A stretch of DNA of 17,333 nt from NCBI GenBank assembly GCA_022848825.1, contig JAJISH010000437.1:1-17333 (forward strand). Direction: 5' to 3'. Position 1 is the first letter of the stretch. The number at the start of each line of letters is the position of its first letter. The notes beneath the pieces are model-generated. The model did no database searches and was not told where the DNA came from. It saw only the letters and a list, made by a program, of their open reading frames with translations. The DNA comes from Thermoplasmatota archaeon. Lineage in GTDB: Archaea; Thermoplasmatota; Thermoplasmata; RBG-16-68-12; JAGMCJ01. Below are positions 1 to 7,095 of this stretch, piece after piece. The position numbers and the translations under genes are program-made.

Positions 1-1
1 A

Positions 2-937
2 ATCGCCGTTGGCAGCGTTCCCAAGCTCTTCAAGGCCTTCCCTCTTGCGGAGCCGGATGAGTACCTTGTCGTTGATGATTACTCTGAGATTCCTGACCGG
101 GTGGACGACCTCGTCTCGAAACATGCCGTCATCGTTCCACACGGGTCATTCGTCGAGTATGTGGGTCCAAGGGTCTTCGAGGACCTTCAGGCTCCTACGT
201 TCGGGAACAGGAGGGTGCTCGAATGGGAATCCGACCGGGAGAAAGAGAGGCAGTGGCTCGAGTCGGCTGGTATCGGCATGCCGGCGCTGATAGAGAGACC
301 CGAGGACATAGACAGGCCGGTCCTGGTGAAGTACCACGGCGCAAAGGGAGGCCGCGGGTTCTTCATCGCGAAGGACTTCCACGATTTCAAGGTGGGAATA
401 GACCATAAGCAGCCATTCACGATACAGGAGTACATACTCGGCACGAGGTACTACATCCACTTCTTCTTCTCGCCCATCAAGGAGGAGGGTTACCGGCTCA
501 GCACGGGCTCGCTCGAGATCCTGGGAATGGACAGGCGGGACGAGTCCAACATCGACGAGATGTACAAACTGGGTGCACAGGAGGCGCTGAAGAAGCTCGG
601 GATATTCCCCACGTTCATCGTCACCGGGAATGTGCCAGTAGTGCTGCGCGAGTCACTGCTTCCGAAGGCATTCGACATTGGTGAGGCCACCATCGAGCGG
701 TCGATCGAGCTCTTTGGCGGGATGGTGGGCCCCTTCTGTCTGGAGACGATAATAACGGATGAGCTGGAAATCAAGGTCTTCGAGATATCATCGAGGATAG
801 TCGCTGGCACCAATCTGTTCGTGAGCGGGTCACCATACTCCGACTACATCGAGGCGGACATGTCCACGGGCAGGAGAATCGCGAGGGAGCTTAAGATGGC
901 CCTTGAGCTGGAGAAGCTGCCAGAAGTCACGAGCTAG
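2..937 (+). CDS. purP: Formate-dependent AICAR ligase PurP, 5' end cut by window edge
   Basis: PurP joins formate to AICAR using ATP, giving FAICAR, the penultimate step of IMP synthesis in archaea that lack the folate-dependent PurH transformylase. The frame is already open at base 2, so the real start lies outside; 311 residues are visible and, against a usual length near 360, roughly 50 are missing. What remains is typical of this ATP-grasp family: a VKYHGAKGGRGFF segment, IQEYILGTRYYIHFFFSP, and a C-terminal FEISSRIVAGTNLFVSGSPYS block followed by the MSTGRRIARE motif. A start at base 101 would begin inside the conserved domain and is rejected. The stop is TAG at 935-937. Other purine genes (purE, guaAB, guaAA) lie about 14 kb away on the other strand. 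Family assignment is secure; activity is inferred. Confidence 0.95.
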   Translation: MAVGSVPKLFKAFPLAEPDEYLVVDDYSEIPDRVDDLVSKHAVIVPHGSFVEYVGPRVFEDLQAPTFGNRRVLEWESDREKERQWLESAGIGMPALIERPEDIDRPVLVKYHGAKGGRGFFIAKDFHDFKVGIDHKQPFTIQEYILGTRYYIHFFFSPIKEEGYRLSTGSLEILGMDRRDESNIDEMYKLGAQEALKKLGIFPTFIVTGNVPVVLRESLLPKAFDIGEATIERSIELFGGMVGPFCLETIITDELEIKVFEISSRIVAGTNLFVSGSPYSDYIEADMSTGRRIARELKMALELEKLPEVTS

Positions 938-982
938 ATATGCCGTGGCGCGAGATTCTCTGCGATTCCCACAGAGAAAGAG

Positions 983-988
983 TTTTAA
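983..988 (+). promoter_or_regulatory. TATA-like box for the double zinc-ribbon protein
   Basis: TTTTAA is centred about 33 bp before ATG 1019 and 24 bp before TTG 1010. It is followed directly by AAGGAGG (987-993), a Shine-Dalgarno-like string that lies too far from either start to be well placed. This is inferred by analogy with the other TATA/start spacings in the window. Confidence 0.5.
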
Positions 989-1018
989 GGAGGCAGGGCA
1001 TAAAAATACTTGAACAGA

Positions 1019-1810
1019 ATGGACTATATCGAACAACTAATCGTTCTCGCAGTCATAATGGTCATTTTCATCATCGTGGTGATAGTCGAGATGAGGGTTC
1101 TTCGCAAGAGGCGGATGTCACGTTCCAAGAAGGAACCGCTCGAGGACCAGGCATACAACGCCATCCTGAACGCTCGGGCAATCAGCAACACGCTCGCCCG
1201 GGACGGGACAAACCTGAGCAGCGTGAACAAGACGCTTGATCAAGCCGACCAAGCCTTGAGGCGGGGGGACTACCGAGGCTCCCTCGACATGACCGATCAA
1301 GCCAAGGATTCGATGAAGACGGTCAAGGTGACGCCCAGCACTGTAGCCGAACCTGCCGCCCGGGACGGGTTCGTCGAGTCCGAGCCAACGACCAAGGAGG
1401 TGCTCAAGGACAAGTTCCCGGAGAACTACATGGAATCCAGATTCTCCAGATCGCTGGCCTTGGAGGCCATTGGGAAGGCGGGGGAGTCGGGGCTGGATGT
1501 CTCGGAGGCTGATAGACTCCTTATGCTCTGCGATGAGTGTGAGAGCACGGATGACTACACTCAGGCGCTGTCTTATGCGGTCCAGTCCAGGAAAGTCGCG
1601 GAGGGGGCTCTCTCCGGAGTGAAACCCGAGACTGCTGGAGCCGAGCGAGACGCACAGACCTGTTCCTCGTGCGGTGCAGACGCCCGTCCGGAGGACGCGT
1701 TCTGCAGAAAGTGCGGCGCCAAGGCCGTCGTTGTCTGCGATGGTTGCGGGAAGAAACCCGATGAGGCCGACGTCTTCTGCAGGTCGTGCGGCACCCGTGT
1801 GAAACCCTAG
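1019..1810 (+). CDS. Membrane-anchored protein with helical repeats and two C-terminal zinc ribbons, function unknown
   Basis: I do not recognise a named family. The 263-residue protein begins with one hydrophobic helix (about residues 4-24) followed by a strongly basic stretch (RVLRKRRMSRSKK), which suggests an N-terminal anchor with the rest in the cytoplasm. The middle holds two similar helical-hairpin units, roughly residues 45-95 and 140-190, each containing a leucine-rich helix, an aspartate-rich turn (GDYRGSL, DDYTQAL) and an alanine/glutamine-rich helix. The end has two zinc ribbons of identical spacing, C-x2-C-x10-C-x2-C (CSSCGADARPEDAFCRKC and CDGCGKKPDEADVFCRSC). ATG 1019 is chosen; an in-frame TTG at 1010 would add three residues. 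Its TAG stop overlaps the stop of the convergent gene within the palindrome CTAG. A scaffold or adaptor role is only a guess. Confidence 0.8.
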   Translation: MDYIEQLIVLAVIMVIFIIVVIVEMRVLRKRRMSRSKKEPLEDQAYNAILNARAISNTLARDGTNLSSVNKTLDQADQALRRGDYRGSLDMTDQAKDSMKTVKVTPSTVAEPAARDGFVESEPTTKEVLKDKFPENYMESRFSRSLALEAIGKAGESGLDVSEADRLLMLCDECESTDDYTQALSYAVQSRKVAEGALSGVKPETAGAERDAQTCSSCGADARPEDAFCRKCGAKAVVVCDGCGKKPDEADVFCRSCGTRVKP

Positions 1811-2088
1811 GGACCCATCCCATCGTCCAGCTGCTTCTTCATCTCTTTCTGCAAACTAATCTCCTGTTCCCACTGTTCCAGTGTATCCAGCATTTCCTTG
1901 AGCTGTCGCAGGCAGTCTATGCATACCCACTTCTCTCCGATCTTCTTCATCGGGGTTCTTCTGTAGAGTATCTTGTCACAGAAGGAGCAGACGTGCATAT
2001 CCTTCGTCCTGTGCTCCGCATAGGCCTCCATCTTCCGGCCTTCGACGATGCTCTCGATGATCATCTTGCGTTTCTCGTCCTTGCTCAA
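1807..2088 (-). CDS. Small C4 zinc-binding protein with C-terminal helix, function unknown
   Basis: This 93-residue protein has four cysteines spaced C-x2-C-x18-C-x2-C (CSFC at about 34-37 and CIDC at about 56-59), a likely treble-clef or ribbon-type zinc site. A charged N-terminal helix precedes it, and a Glu/Gln/Leu-rich C-terminal helix (LKEMLDTLEQWEQEISLQK) may form a coiled coil. The first usual start is TTG at 2088; an internal ATG at 2064 would remove eight residues, and I cannot decide between them. No ATG lies further upstream before an in-frame stop. It faces the double zinc-ribbon gene and shares the CTAG that ends both. The promoter candidate is about 78 bp upstream, implying a leader of about 50 nt. 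I do not know its partner, although two zinc proteins side by side are suggestive. Confidence 0.75.
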   Translation of the reverse strand: MSKDEKRKMIIESIVEGRKMEAYAEHRTKDMHVCSFCDKILYRRTPMKKIGEKWVCIDCLRQLKEMLDTLEQWEQEISLQKEMKKQLDDGMGP

Positions 2089-2162
2089 ACGAAGCCATCC
2101 AGTATGTGTGTAGGTCAGATGGTTGATATCAGTCAGCTGGCCAGTTTGTCATCCAATTGGTC

Positions 2163-2170
2163 TATTAAAA
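2163..2170 (-). promoter_or_regulatory. TATA-like box for the small zinc-binding protein
   Basis: Read on the minus strand this is TTTTAATA. It is the only AT-rich element between the two divergent genes in this orientation, but it sits about 78 bp before the TTG start, so a leader would be needed. The 156-bp divergent region also holds the perfect 8-bp palindromes CTGGCCAG (2137-2144) and CCAATTGG (2153-2160). Confidence 0.4.
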
Positions 2171-2203
2171 TGTTTCTGGGATCTCTGCGACCTCTCAGAA
2201 AGC

Positions 2204-2212
2204 ATTAAATAA
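2204..2212 (+). promoter_or_regulatory. TATA-like box for the RAM-domain gene
   Basis: ATTAAATAA is centred about 37 bp ahead of ATG 2245, which would leave a leader of about 10 nt. Confidence 0.5.
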
Positions 2213-2244
2213 AGTCCGCTGAGATTCTCAATGGGGTTGGTAGG

Positions 2245-2568
2245 ATGAAAGAGGAGTCCGACATGGACCGATATATATCGAGCTACTACGGCGAGGATCA
2301 GGTCTCTGCCGTCATAACGATAAAAGTCGACACGAAGGAGGCTGACAAGGTCGCCACGAAGATATCAGAGTTCGACATCGTAGAGGATGTCTTCTTGGTG
2401 ACCGGGGACACGGACATAGTCGCCAAGGCGAGGTTCAGCAACTACAAGGGCCTGAAGGACTTCGTCGTTGAGTCCTTGGCGTCGATTAGGGGGGTCAAGG
2501 AGACCAAGACACTAATGGTCGTCACGATATACAAGGAAGGCGGCCATGCAAGACCCGCTCATGATTGA
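2245..2568 (+). CDS. Stand-alone Lrp/AsnC-type ligand-binding (RAM) domain protein
   Basis: The 107 residues match the alpha/beta ligand-sensing half of Lrp/AsnC regulators without any helix-turn-helix. VSAVITIKVDTKEADKVA forms the first strand and helix, VEDVFLVTGDTDIVAKARF the central hairpin with the characteristic V-T-G-x-x-D turn, and VKETKTLMVVTIYKE the last strand. In the family this fold makes dimers and octamers and binds amino acids at the interface. Single-domain versions are known in archaea and may sense metabolites or modulate full-length Lrp proteins. Without a DNA-binding domain it cannot act alone as a classical repressor. An internal ATG at 2263 would still leave the domain whole; ATG 2245 is preferred for promoter spacing. 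UPF0147 follows 45 bp downstream behind its own TATA-like box. Confidence 0.88.
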   Translation: MKEESDMDRYISSYYGEDQVSAVITIKVDTKEADKVATKISEFDIVEDVFLVTGDTDIVAKARFSNYKGLKDFVVESLASIRGVKETKTLMVVTIYKEGGHARPAHD

Positions 2569-2571
2569 AAG

Positions 2572-2579
2572 CTTTTAAA
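2572..2579 (+). promoter_or_regulatory. TATA-like box ahead of the UPF0147 gene
   Basis: CTTTTAAA begins four bases after the RAM gene stop and is centred about 38 bp before GTG 2614. A GAGGTGG stretch (2603-2609) close to the GTG may serve as ribosome binding site. If so, this transcript has a short leader and probably continues into the tRNA gene. Confidence 0.5.
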
Positions 2580-2613
2580 CACAGAAAGCTATCACCCATG
2601 GTGAGGTGGTCCC

Positions 2614-2868
2614 GTGGATGCGGAAGGGAGATTGAGGCAGATTATGGGCGTTCTCGACCAACTCGCAGAGGACACTTCCGTTCCCCGGAACATAAGAAGA
2701 GGGGCAACTGAAGCCAAGGACAGACTTCTTCGTAGGGATGAGGCACTGGACGTGAGAGTCGCGGGAGCCAACTTCATACTTGACGAACTTGCGAACGATC
2801 CGAACATACCTCTGCACGGCAGGACGCTCATATGGAACATCATGAGCCAGCTGGAGACGGTCAAGTAG
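2614..2868 (+). CDS. UPF0147 family protein
   Basis: The 84-residue product matches the small archaeal UPF0147 family along its full length, including the blocks IMGVLDQLAEDTSVPRNIRR and FILDELANDPNIPLHGRTLI near its end. It is predicted to be entirely alpha-helical and soluble. The family is widespread in archaea, and I know of no established function. The start is GTG 2614 with a purine-rich GAGGTGG just upstream; the ATG at 2598 is out of frame. The stop TAG is only 28 bp before the 5' end of tRNA-Gly, and no separate tRNA promoter is visible, so the two may share one transcript. Confidence 0.92.
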   Translation: MDAEGRLRQIMGVLDQLAEDTSVPRNIRRGATEAKDRLLRRDEALDVRVAGANFILDELANDPNIPLHGRTLIWNIMSQLETVK

Positions 2869-2872
2869 GCGT

Positions 2873-2887
2873 GTGGGACTCTCCCAT
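2873..2887 (+). other. Small hairpin between UPF0147 and tRNA-Gly
   Basis: TGGGA (2874-2878) pairs with TCCCA (2882-2886) around a CTC loop, and a possible G-T pair closes the base. It falls in the 28-nt spacer. It could assist RNA processing or be chance; there is no T-tract strong enough to call a terminator. Confidence 0.3.
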
Positions 2888-2896
2888 TTCCCATGA

Positions 2897-2970
2897 GCGG
2901 TTGTGATCTAGCCTGGTTAGGATCTGAGGTTCCCAACCTCATTGCCCGGGTTCAAATCCCGGCAGCCGCA
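2897..2970 (+). tRNA. tRNA-Gly, anticodon CCC
   Basis: The 74-nt sequence folds into a cloverleaf. GCGGTTG (2897-2903) pairs with CAGCCGC (2963-2969) with one G-U pair. The D loop contains TGG. The anticodon stem TGAGG/CCTCA encloses the loop TTCCCAA, giving anticodon CCC (2932-2934) for GGG codons. The variable loop has four bases. The T arm CCGGG/CCCGG encloses TTCAAAT, and A73 is the discriminator. CCA is not encoded and no intron is present. The ATPase promoter starts about 18 bp after it. The gene has no convincing TATA box of its own. Confidence 0.96.
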
Positions 2971-2988
2971 CTAACTGATTCTGTGCGG

Positions 2989-2997
2989 TTTATATAT
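2989..2997 (+). promoter_or_regulatory. TATA box of the P-type ATPase gene
   Basis: TTTATATAT is one of the best TATA boxes in the window. Its centre lies 27 bp before ATG 3020 and 21 bp before ATG 3014. This fits a leaderless message beginning at 3020. Confidence 0.7.
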
Positions 2998-3019
2998 GGC
3001 AATTGCATTTTGAATGCAA

Positions 3020-5752
3020 ATGCCCGAGCCATGGTGGAACCTGTCGTCTTCTGAGACTGCCAAGAAGCTTGAGACAGGGCCCGGTGGGCTATCGAACGAG
3101 GAATCGGCGCAGCGACTCGAGCGATATGGACCCAACGAGCTGGTCGAGACCGCACGGACATCACCACTCAAGATATTCCTGAGGCAATTCCTGAGCCTCA
3201 TGGTCCTCATTCTCATAATTGCCGCAATCATTTCAGCCGTCATCGGAATAATGAAAGAGGAAGGGATGGAGGAGATATATGACGCCATCGTCATAACGAT
3301 CATCGTCATCCTGAACGCTGTCTTCGGATTCGTTCAGGAGTACAAGGCCGAGAGGGCGATTCTCGCGCTCAAGGCAATGGCGGCCCCGCGAGCTACAGTT
3401 CTGCGCGGCGGCGAATTAACCCTCATCCCGGCCCGCGAACTCGTTCCAGGTGACTTAGTATCCCTCAAGATGGGGGACGTGATCCCGGCCGATTGTCGGA
3501 TCAAGGAGGAATCGAATCTCAGAGTGAATGAGGCTTCTCTGACAGGGGAGTCTGTTCCAATCTCCAAGGACTCGGCACCCATTCCAGGGGATGTCATTAT
3601 CGGTGACAGGAAGAACATGGCGCACACTGGGACCATCGTGGAGAGCGGAAGGGCGATTGCCATCGCTGTTGCCACTGGGATGCAGACAGAGCTCGGCGCC
3701 ATTGCGGGAATGGTCCAGACCGAGCCCGAGAAGAGGGCCCCGCTCCAGGACAAACTCGACAGGCTGGGGAAGCAGATTGCCTTTGGCGTTCTGTTTGCAT
3801 GCATCGCGGTCTTCTTGGTGGGCTCGATCAGGAGTGGTGATTATGTGCTGATGTTGCTCGTGGCCGTCAGCCTCGCAGTCGCGGCCATCCCGGAGGGTCT
3901 ACCAGCCGTGGTAACGATCAGTCTTGCGCTGGGACTTCAGAGGATGGCGAAGCGCCACGCCCTCATCAGAAACCTGCCAGCGGTTGAGGCCCTCGGGAGT
4001 GCCACAGTCATCTGTTCAGACAAGACGGGAACCCTGACGAAAGGCGAGATGAACATTAGACGCGTCTATGCGGACGGGACAACGTATACGATCTCCGGTG
4101 AAGGGTTCGAACCTGCTGGTAAGTTCCACAGGGACGGCGAGGAGATTGACCCGAGACAGATTCCAGGGTTAAGGGAACTGATAGTCACTGGAATCCTGTG
4201 CAACGACTCTTCTTTGAAGGAAGAAGAGGGTCACTACAAGGTTTTCGGGGACACTACAGAAGGGACTCTCATTGTCCTTGGCATGAGGGCCGACCTCGAT
4301 GTGAGGAAGGTGCAGGAGGCGAATCCGAGAAGGAAGGACATACCCTTCACCTCGGAAAGAAAACTCATGACGACCGTTCATACAGTGGACCGAGAGAGTA
4401 CCGCACATGCGAAAGGAGCTCCTGAGAGGATCCTCGAGAAGTCCTCGAGAGCTCTCGTTCGCGGGGAGATCGTCCAGATGACGGATGAGATGAGAGGCGA
4501 AATCCTTGAGCTCAATGAGCAATGGGCCTCAGAAGCGTTCAGGGTCTTGGCCCTCGCCTACAGACCGCTCCCTTCAGACCTGCGGGAGATCAACGAGGAT
4601 ACCGTGGAAACCGACTTCATATTCTTGGGCATGGTCGCGATGATGGACCTGCCAAGGAAGGATGCGATAGAAGCCATAGCCAAGAGCAAGAAGGCCGGGA
4701 TCAGGGTCGTGATGATCACCGGAGATCACAAGCTCACTGCTGAGGCGGTTGCGAAGCAGATGAAAATCGCAGAGGACGACTATTCAGTTGTCACGGGAAT
4801 CGAGCTCGAGAAGATGTCCGATGAGGAACTCGAGAATAAAGTCGAGTCGATAGCGGTCTATGCCAGGGTCTCTCCTGAGCACAAGATCAGGATAGTCTCC
4901 GCTCTCCAGGAGAGAGGACACGTCGTTGCGATGACAGGGGATGGCGTGAACGACGCGCCTGCCTTGAAAAGGGCGGACATCGGAATCGCCATGGGAATAA
5001 GTGGGACGGACGTGGCCAAGGAATCAGCTGACATGGTCCTGACCGATGACAACTTCGCGTCCATCGTGAAGGCAACCGAGGAAGGAAGAGGGATATACGA
5101 CAACATAAGGAAGTTCGTCGCCTATCTTCTGTCCGCTAATGTCGGCGAAGTCCTTGTGATGTTCATGGCGACCCTGATATTCGCAGACCCCGAACTACTT
5201 CCGTTCCTCATTCCCATCCAGATACTGTGGATAAACCTCGTTACGGACGGACTGCCCGCCCTCGCGTTGGGAGTTGACCCGATCCCAGAGGACATTATGG
5301 AGAGAAAGCCGAGGGATCCAAAGGAGAGCCCAATCAACCGTGAGATGCTCTTCATGATAATCTCGGTGGGGGTCATCATGCTCGTCGGGACGCTTGGGAT
5401 TTTCCAGCTCTTCACGTATCTAGGTCATGAAGTAAGGGTGGCCAGGACGGTCGCCTTCACGACGTTGGTGATGTTCCAGCTCTTCTTTGTGTTCTCGGTG
5501 AGGTCACCCAGAAGGCCCCTGAGTCTGGCGGGCTTCCTGTCGAACCCCAAACTGGTCCTCGCCGTGCTTGTCTCTGCGATACTGCAACTCATCGTCGTGT
5601 ACCTACCTCCGCTGCATCCCGTCTTCGATACTGCATCACTCGGGATCCTGGAATGGGTTCTGATATTGCTCGTCAGCAGTAGCGTCATCTTCATCATAGA
5701 GGGATACAAGCTCATAAGGTCCAAAATGCTGGACAGAGCAGCGTCCGGATGA
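3020..5752 (+). CDS. SERCA-like P2A-type cation (probably Ca2+) transporting ATPase
   Basis: This is a 910-residue membrane pump with the P2A layout: N-terminal cytosolic segment, ten predicted helices, actuator loop with LTGES (174-178), phosphorylation motif DKTGTLT with Asp334, a nucleotide-binding domain, and hinge motif TGDGVNDAP (D641, N644, D645). Ion-site residues resemble SERCA: PEGL in M4 (E292, like E309), NVGE in M5 (N707, E710, like N768 and E771) and NLVTDG in M6 (N739, T742, D743, like N796, T799, D800). In M8 the place of SERCA E908 appears to be Gln820, by motif alignment only. The family uses ATP to export Ca2+ or related cations across the cytoplasmic membrane. ATG 3020 fits the TATA spacing; ATG 3014 adds two residues. 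Specificity (Ca2+ versus Mn2+) cannot be settled from sequence alone. Confidence 0.95.
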   Translation: MPEPWWNLSSSETAKKLETGPGGLSNEESAQRLERYGPNELVETARTSPLKIFLRQFLSLMVLILIIAAIISAVIGIMKEEGMEEIYDAIVITIIVILNAVFGFVQEYKAERAILALKAMAAPRATVLRGGELTLIPARELVPGDLVSLKMGDVIPADCRIKEESNLRVNEASLTGESVPISKDSAPIPGDVIIGDRKNMAHTGTIVESGRAIAIAVATGMQTELGAIAGMVQTEPEKRAPLQDKLDRLGKQIAFGVLFACIAVFLVGSIRSGDYVLMLLVAVSLAVAAIPEGLPAVVTISLALGLQRMAKRHALIRNLPAVEALGSATVICSDKTGTLTKGEMNIRRVYADGTTYTISGEGFEPAGKFHRDGEEIDPRQIPGLRELIVTGILCNDSSLKEEEGHYKVFGDTTEGTLIVLGMRADLDVRKVQEANPRRKDIPFTSERKLMTTVHTVDRESTAHAKGAPERILEKSSRALVRGEIVQMTDEMRGEILELNEQWASEAFRVLALAYRPLPSDLREINEDTVETDFIFLGMVAMMDLPRKDAIEAIAKSKKAGIRVVMITGDHKLTAEAVAKQMKIAEDDYSVVTGIELEKMSDEELENKVESIAVYARVSPEHKIRIVSALQERGHVVAMTGDGVNDAPALKRADIGIAMGISGTDVAKESADMVLTDDNFASIVKATEEGRGIYDNIRKFVAYLLSANVGEVLVMFMATLIFADPELLPFLIPIQILWINLVTDGLPALALGVDPIPEDIMERKPRDPKESPINREMLFMIISVGVIMLVGTLGIFQLFTYLGHEVRVARTVAFTTLVMFQLFFVFSVRSPRRPLSLAGFLSNPKLVLAVLVSAILQLIVVYLPPLHPVFDTASLGILEWVLILLVSSSVIFIIEGYKLIRSKMLDRAASG

Positions 5753-5764
5753 ATGGTCGTAAAC

Positions 5765-5772
5765 CTTTATAT
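5765..5772 (+). promoter_or_regulatory. TATA box of the nucleotide-sugar dehydrogenase gene
   Basis: CTTTATAT is centred about 31 bp before ATG 5800, in the 47-bp gap after the ATPase stop. The gene therefore seems to have its own promoter. Confidence 0.68.
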
Positions 5773-5799
5773 CTGGGCTTAATCTTCTGACGAGACATC

Positions 5800-7095
5800 A
5801 TGACCAAGATTGCCGTCGTTGGACTGGGCTACGTGGGCATCCCCGTTGCCTGCACGTTCTCCAAGAAGGGCTTCGATGTCGTCGGGATTGACATAGACGA
5901 GGCGAAGATCAAGATGATCAATGACGGCATCTGCCCCATAGTCGGGAAGGAACCCGGTTTGGAAGAGCTATTCGAGGAGGCGCACAACAACCACGGCTTC
6001 AGGGCCACTAATGACTTCTCGAAGTGCCAGGAAGCCGACGCCATCCTTGTCTCGGTCGACACCCCGATAGACGAGAGGACCAAGATGCCCGGGTTCAAGG
6101 CACTGAAATCTGCGCTGTCAAGCATCGGTGAGAATCTCTCTAAGGGAACGCTCGTCTCCGTGGAGTCCACGATAGCTCCTGGGACGACGTCAAAGGTCGT
6201 CAAGACTATCCTGGAGGAGAAGTCTGGCCTCAAGGCCGGCGAGGATTTCTATCTCGCTCACTGTCCAGAGAGGCTCAAGGTCGGCAGACTGATATACAAC
6301 CTGGTAAAATGCAACAGGATCATAGGAGGCATCAACCCTGAGAGCGCTGAAAAGGCGAGAGACCTCTATGCACACATTTCTGAGGGCAAGCTCTTCGTCA
6401 CGGATGCCCTGACCGCCGAAGTCGTCAAGACGACCGAGAACGCCTACCGAGATGTCGAGATAGCGTTCGCGAACGAGCTCGCGCTCATCTGTGAGAGCCT
6501 AGGGATCAACGTTTTCGAGACACAGGAGCTGGTCAACACATCACCCAATAGGCACATGCACGAGCCCGGGTCGGGAGTGGGTGGGCACTGTCTGCCGAAG
6601 GATTCGTGGCTTCTGCTGTACGGGGCGGGGATGGACCCCGAGGGAAGCATCATCTCTATTGCCAGGGATATCAACGATATGATGCCGCACCATCTGTTCG
6701 AGCTCACCAAAGAGGCCTTTCGCGAGTCCGGGCAGGATCTTCAAGGCTCGCACGTCTCCGTCATGGGTTTCGCCTTCATCGAGGATTCGGACGATGCCAG
6801 AAACACGCCCGCTCTTCCCGTGATAGAGAAGCTGAAGGAAAGCGGGGCGAGGGTGACAATCCACGATCCCTATGTCGACAGCTTCGAGGGGATCGAACTG
6901 ACGAGGGACCTGGATGAAGCCCTTCGTGACGCGGACGCTGTAGTCTTCGTGACGAGGCACGAGGCGTATCGGAACCTTTCGCCCGACGAGCTGAAATCGA
7001 AGATGAAGGGAAGAATAGTCGTTGACGGCCGCAACATCTTCAGCACGTCACAACTCCAGGCCATTGGAATGATCTACAAGGCCATAGGCAAGTAG
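5800..7095 (+). CDS. UDP-sugar 6-dehydrogenase, WbpA/WecC type
   Basis: A 431-residue NAD-dependent dehydrogenase that oxidises C6 of a UDP-hexose in two steps to the uronate. It has an N-terminal Rossmann motif (VVGLGYVGIP, about 6-15), the VSVDTPID and VSVESTIAPGTT loops, HCPERL before the central domain, the catalytic block GSGVGGHCLPKDSW with Cys264, and a C-terminal UDP-binding domain (VMGFAFIEDSDDARNTPA). The CPER and GGHC(L)PKD forms point to the UDP-HexNAc branch (UDP-GlcNAc, like WbpA, or UDP-ManNAc, like WecC) rather than UDP-glucose dehydrogenase. The three following minus-strand genes match later WbpA-pathway steps, so UDP-GlcNAc is the favoured substrate by context. The TAG stop abuts the stop of the next, convergent gene with no spacer. 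Confidence 0.9.
   Translation: MTKIAVVGLGYVGIPVACTFSKKGFDVVGIDIDEAKIKMINDGICPIVGKEPGLEELFEEAHNNHGFRATNDFSKCQEADAILVSVDTPIDERTKMPGFKALKSALSSIGENLSKGTLVSVESTIAPGTTSKVVKTILEEKSGLKAGEDFYLAHCPERLKVGRLIYNLVKCNRIIGGINPESAEKARDLYAHISEGKLFVTDALTAEVVKTTENAYRDVEIAFANELALICESLGINVFETQELVNTSPNRHMHEPGSGVGGHCLPKDSWLLLYGAGMDPEGSIISIARDINDMMPHHLFELTKEAFRESGQDLQGSHVSVMGFAFIEDSDDARNTPALPVIEKLKESGARVTIHDPYVDSFEGIELTRDLDEALRDADAVVFVTRHEAYRNLSPDELKSKMKGRIVVDGRNIFSTSQLQAIGMIYKAIGK

Noticed and set aside
2..460. Possible frameshift in purP, suggested by the overlapping 93-codon frame at 9-290
   Set aside because: The purP frame is open and conserved from base 2 onward; the other frame is a shadow.
2971..2988. Terminator after tRNA-Gly
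   Set aside because: The 18-bp gap before the ATPase TATA box has no T-tract or stable hairpin.
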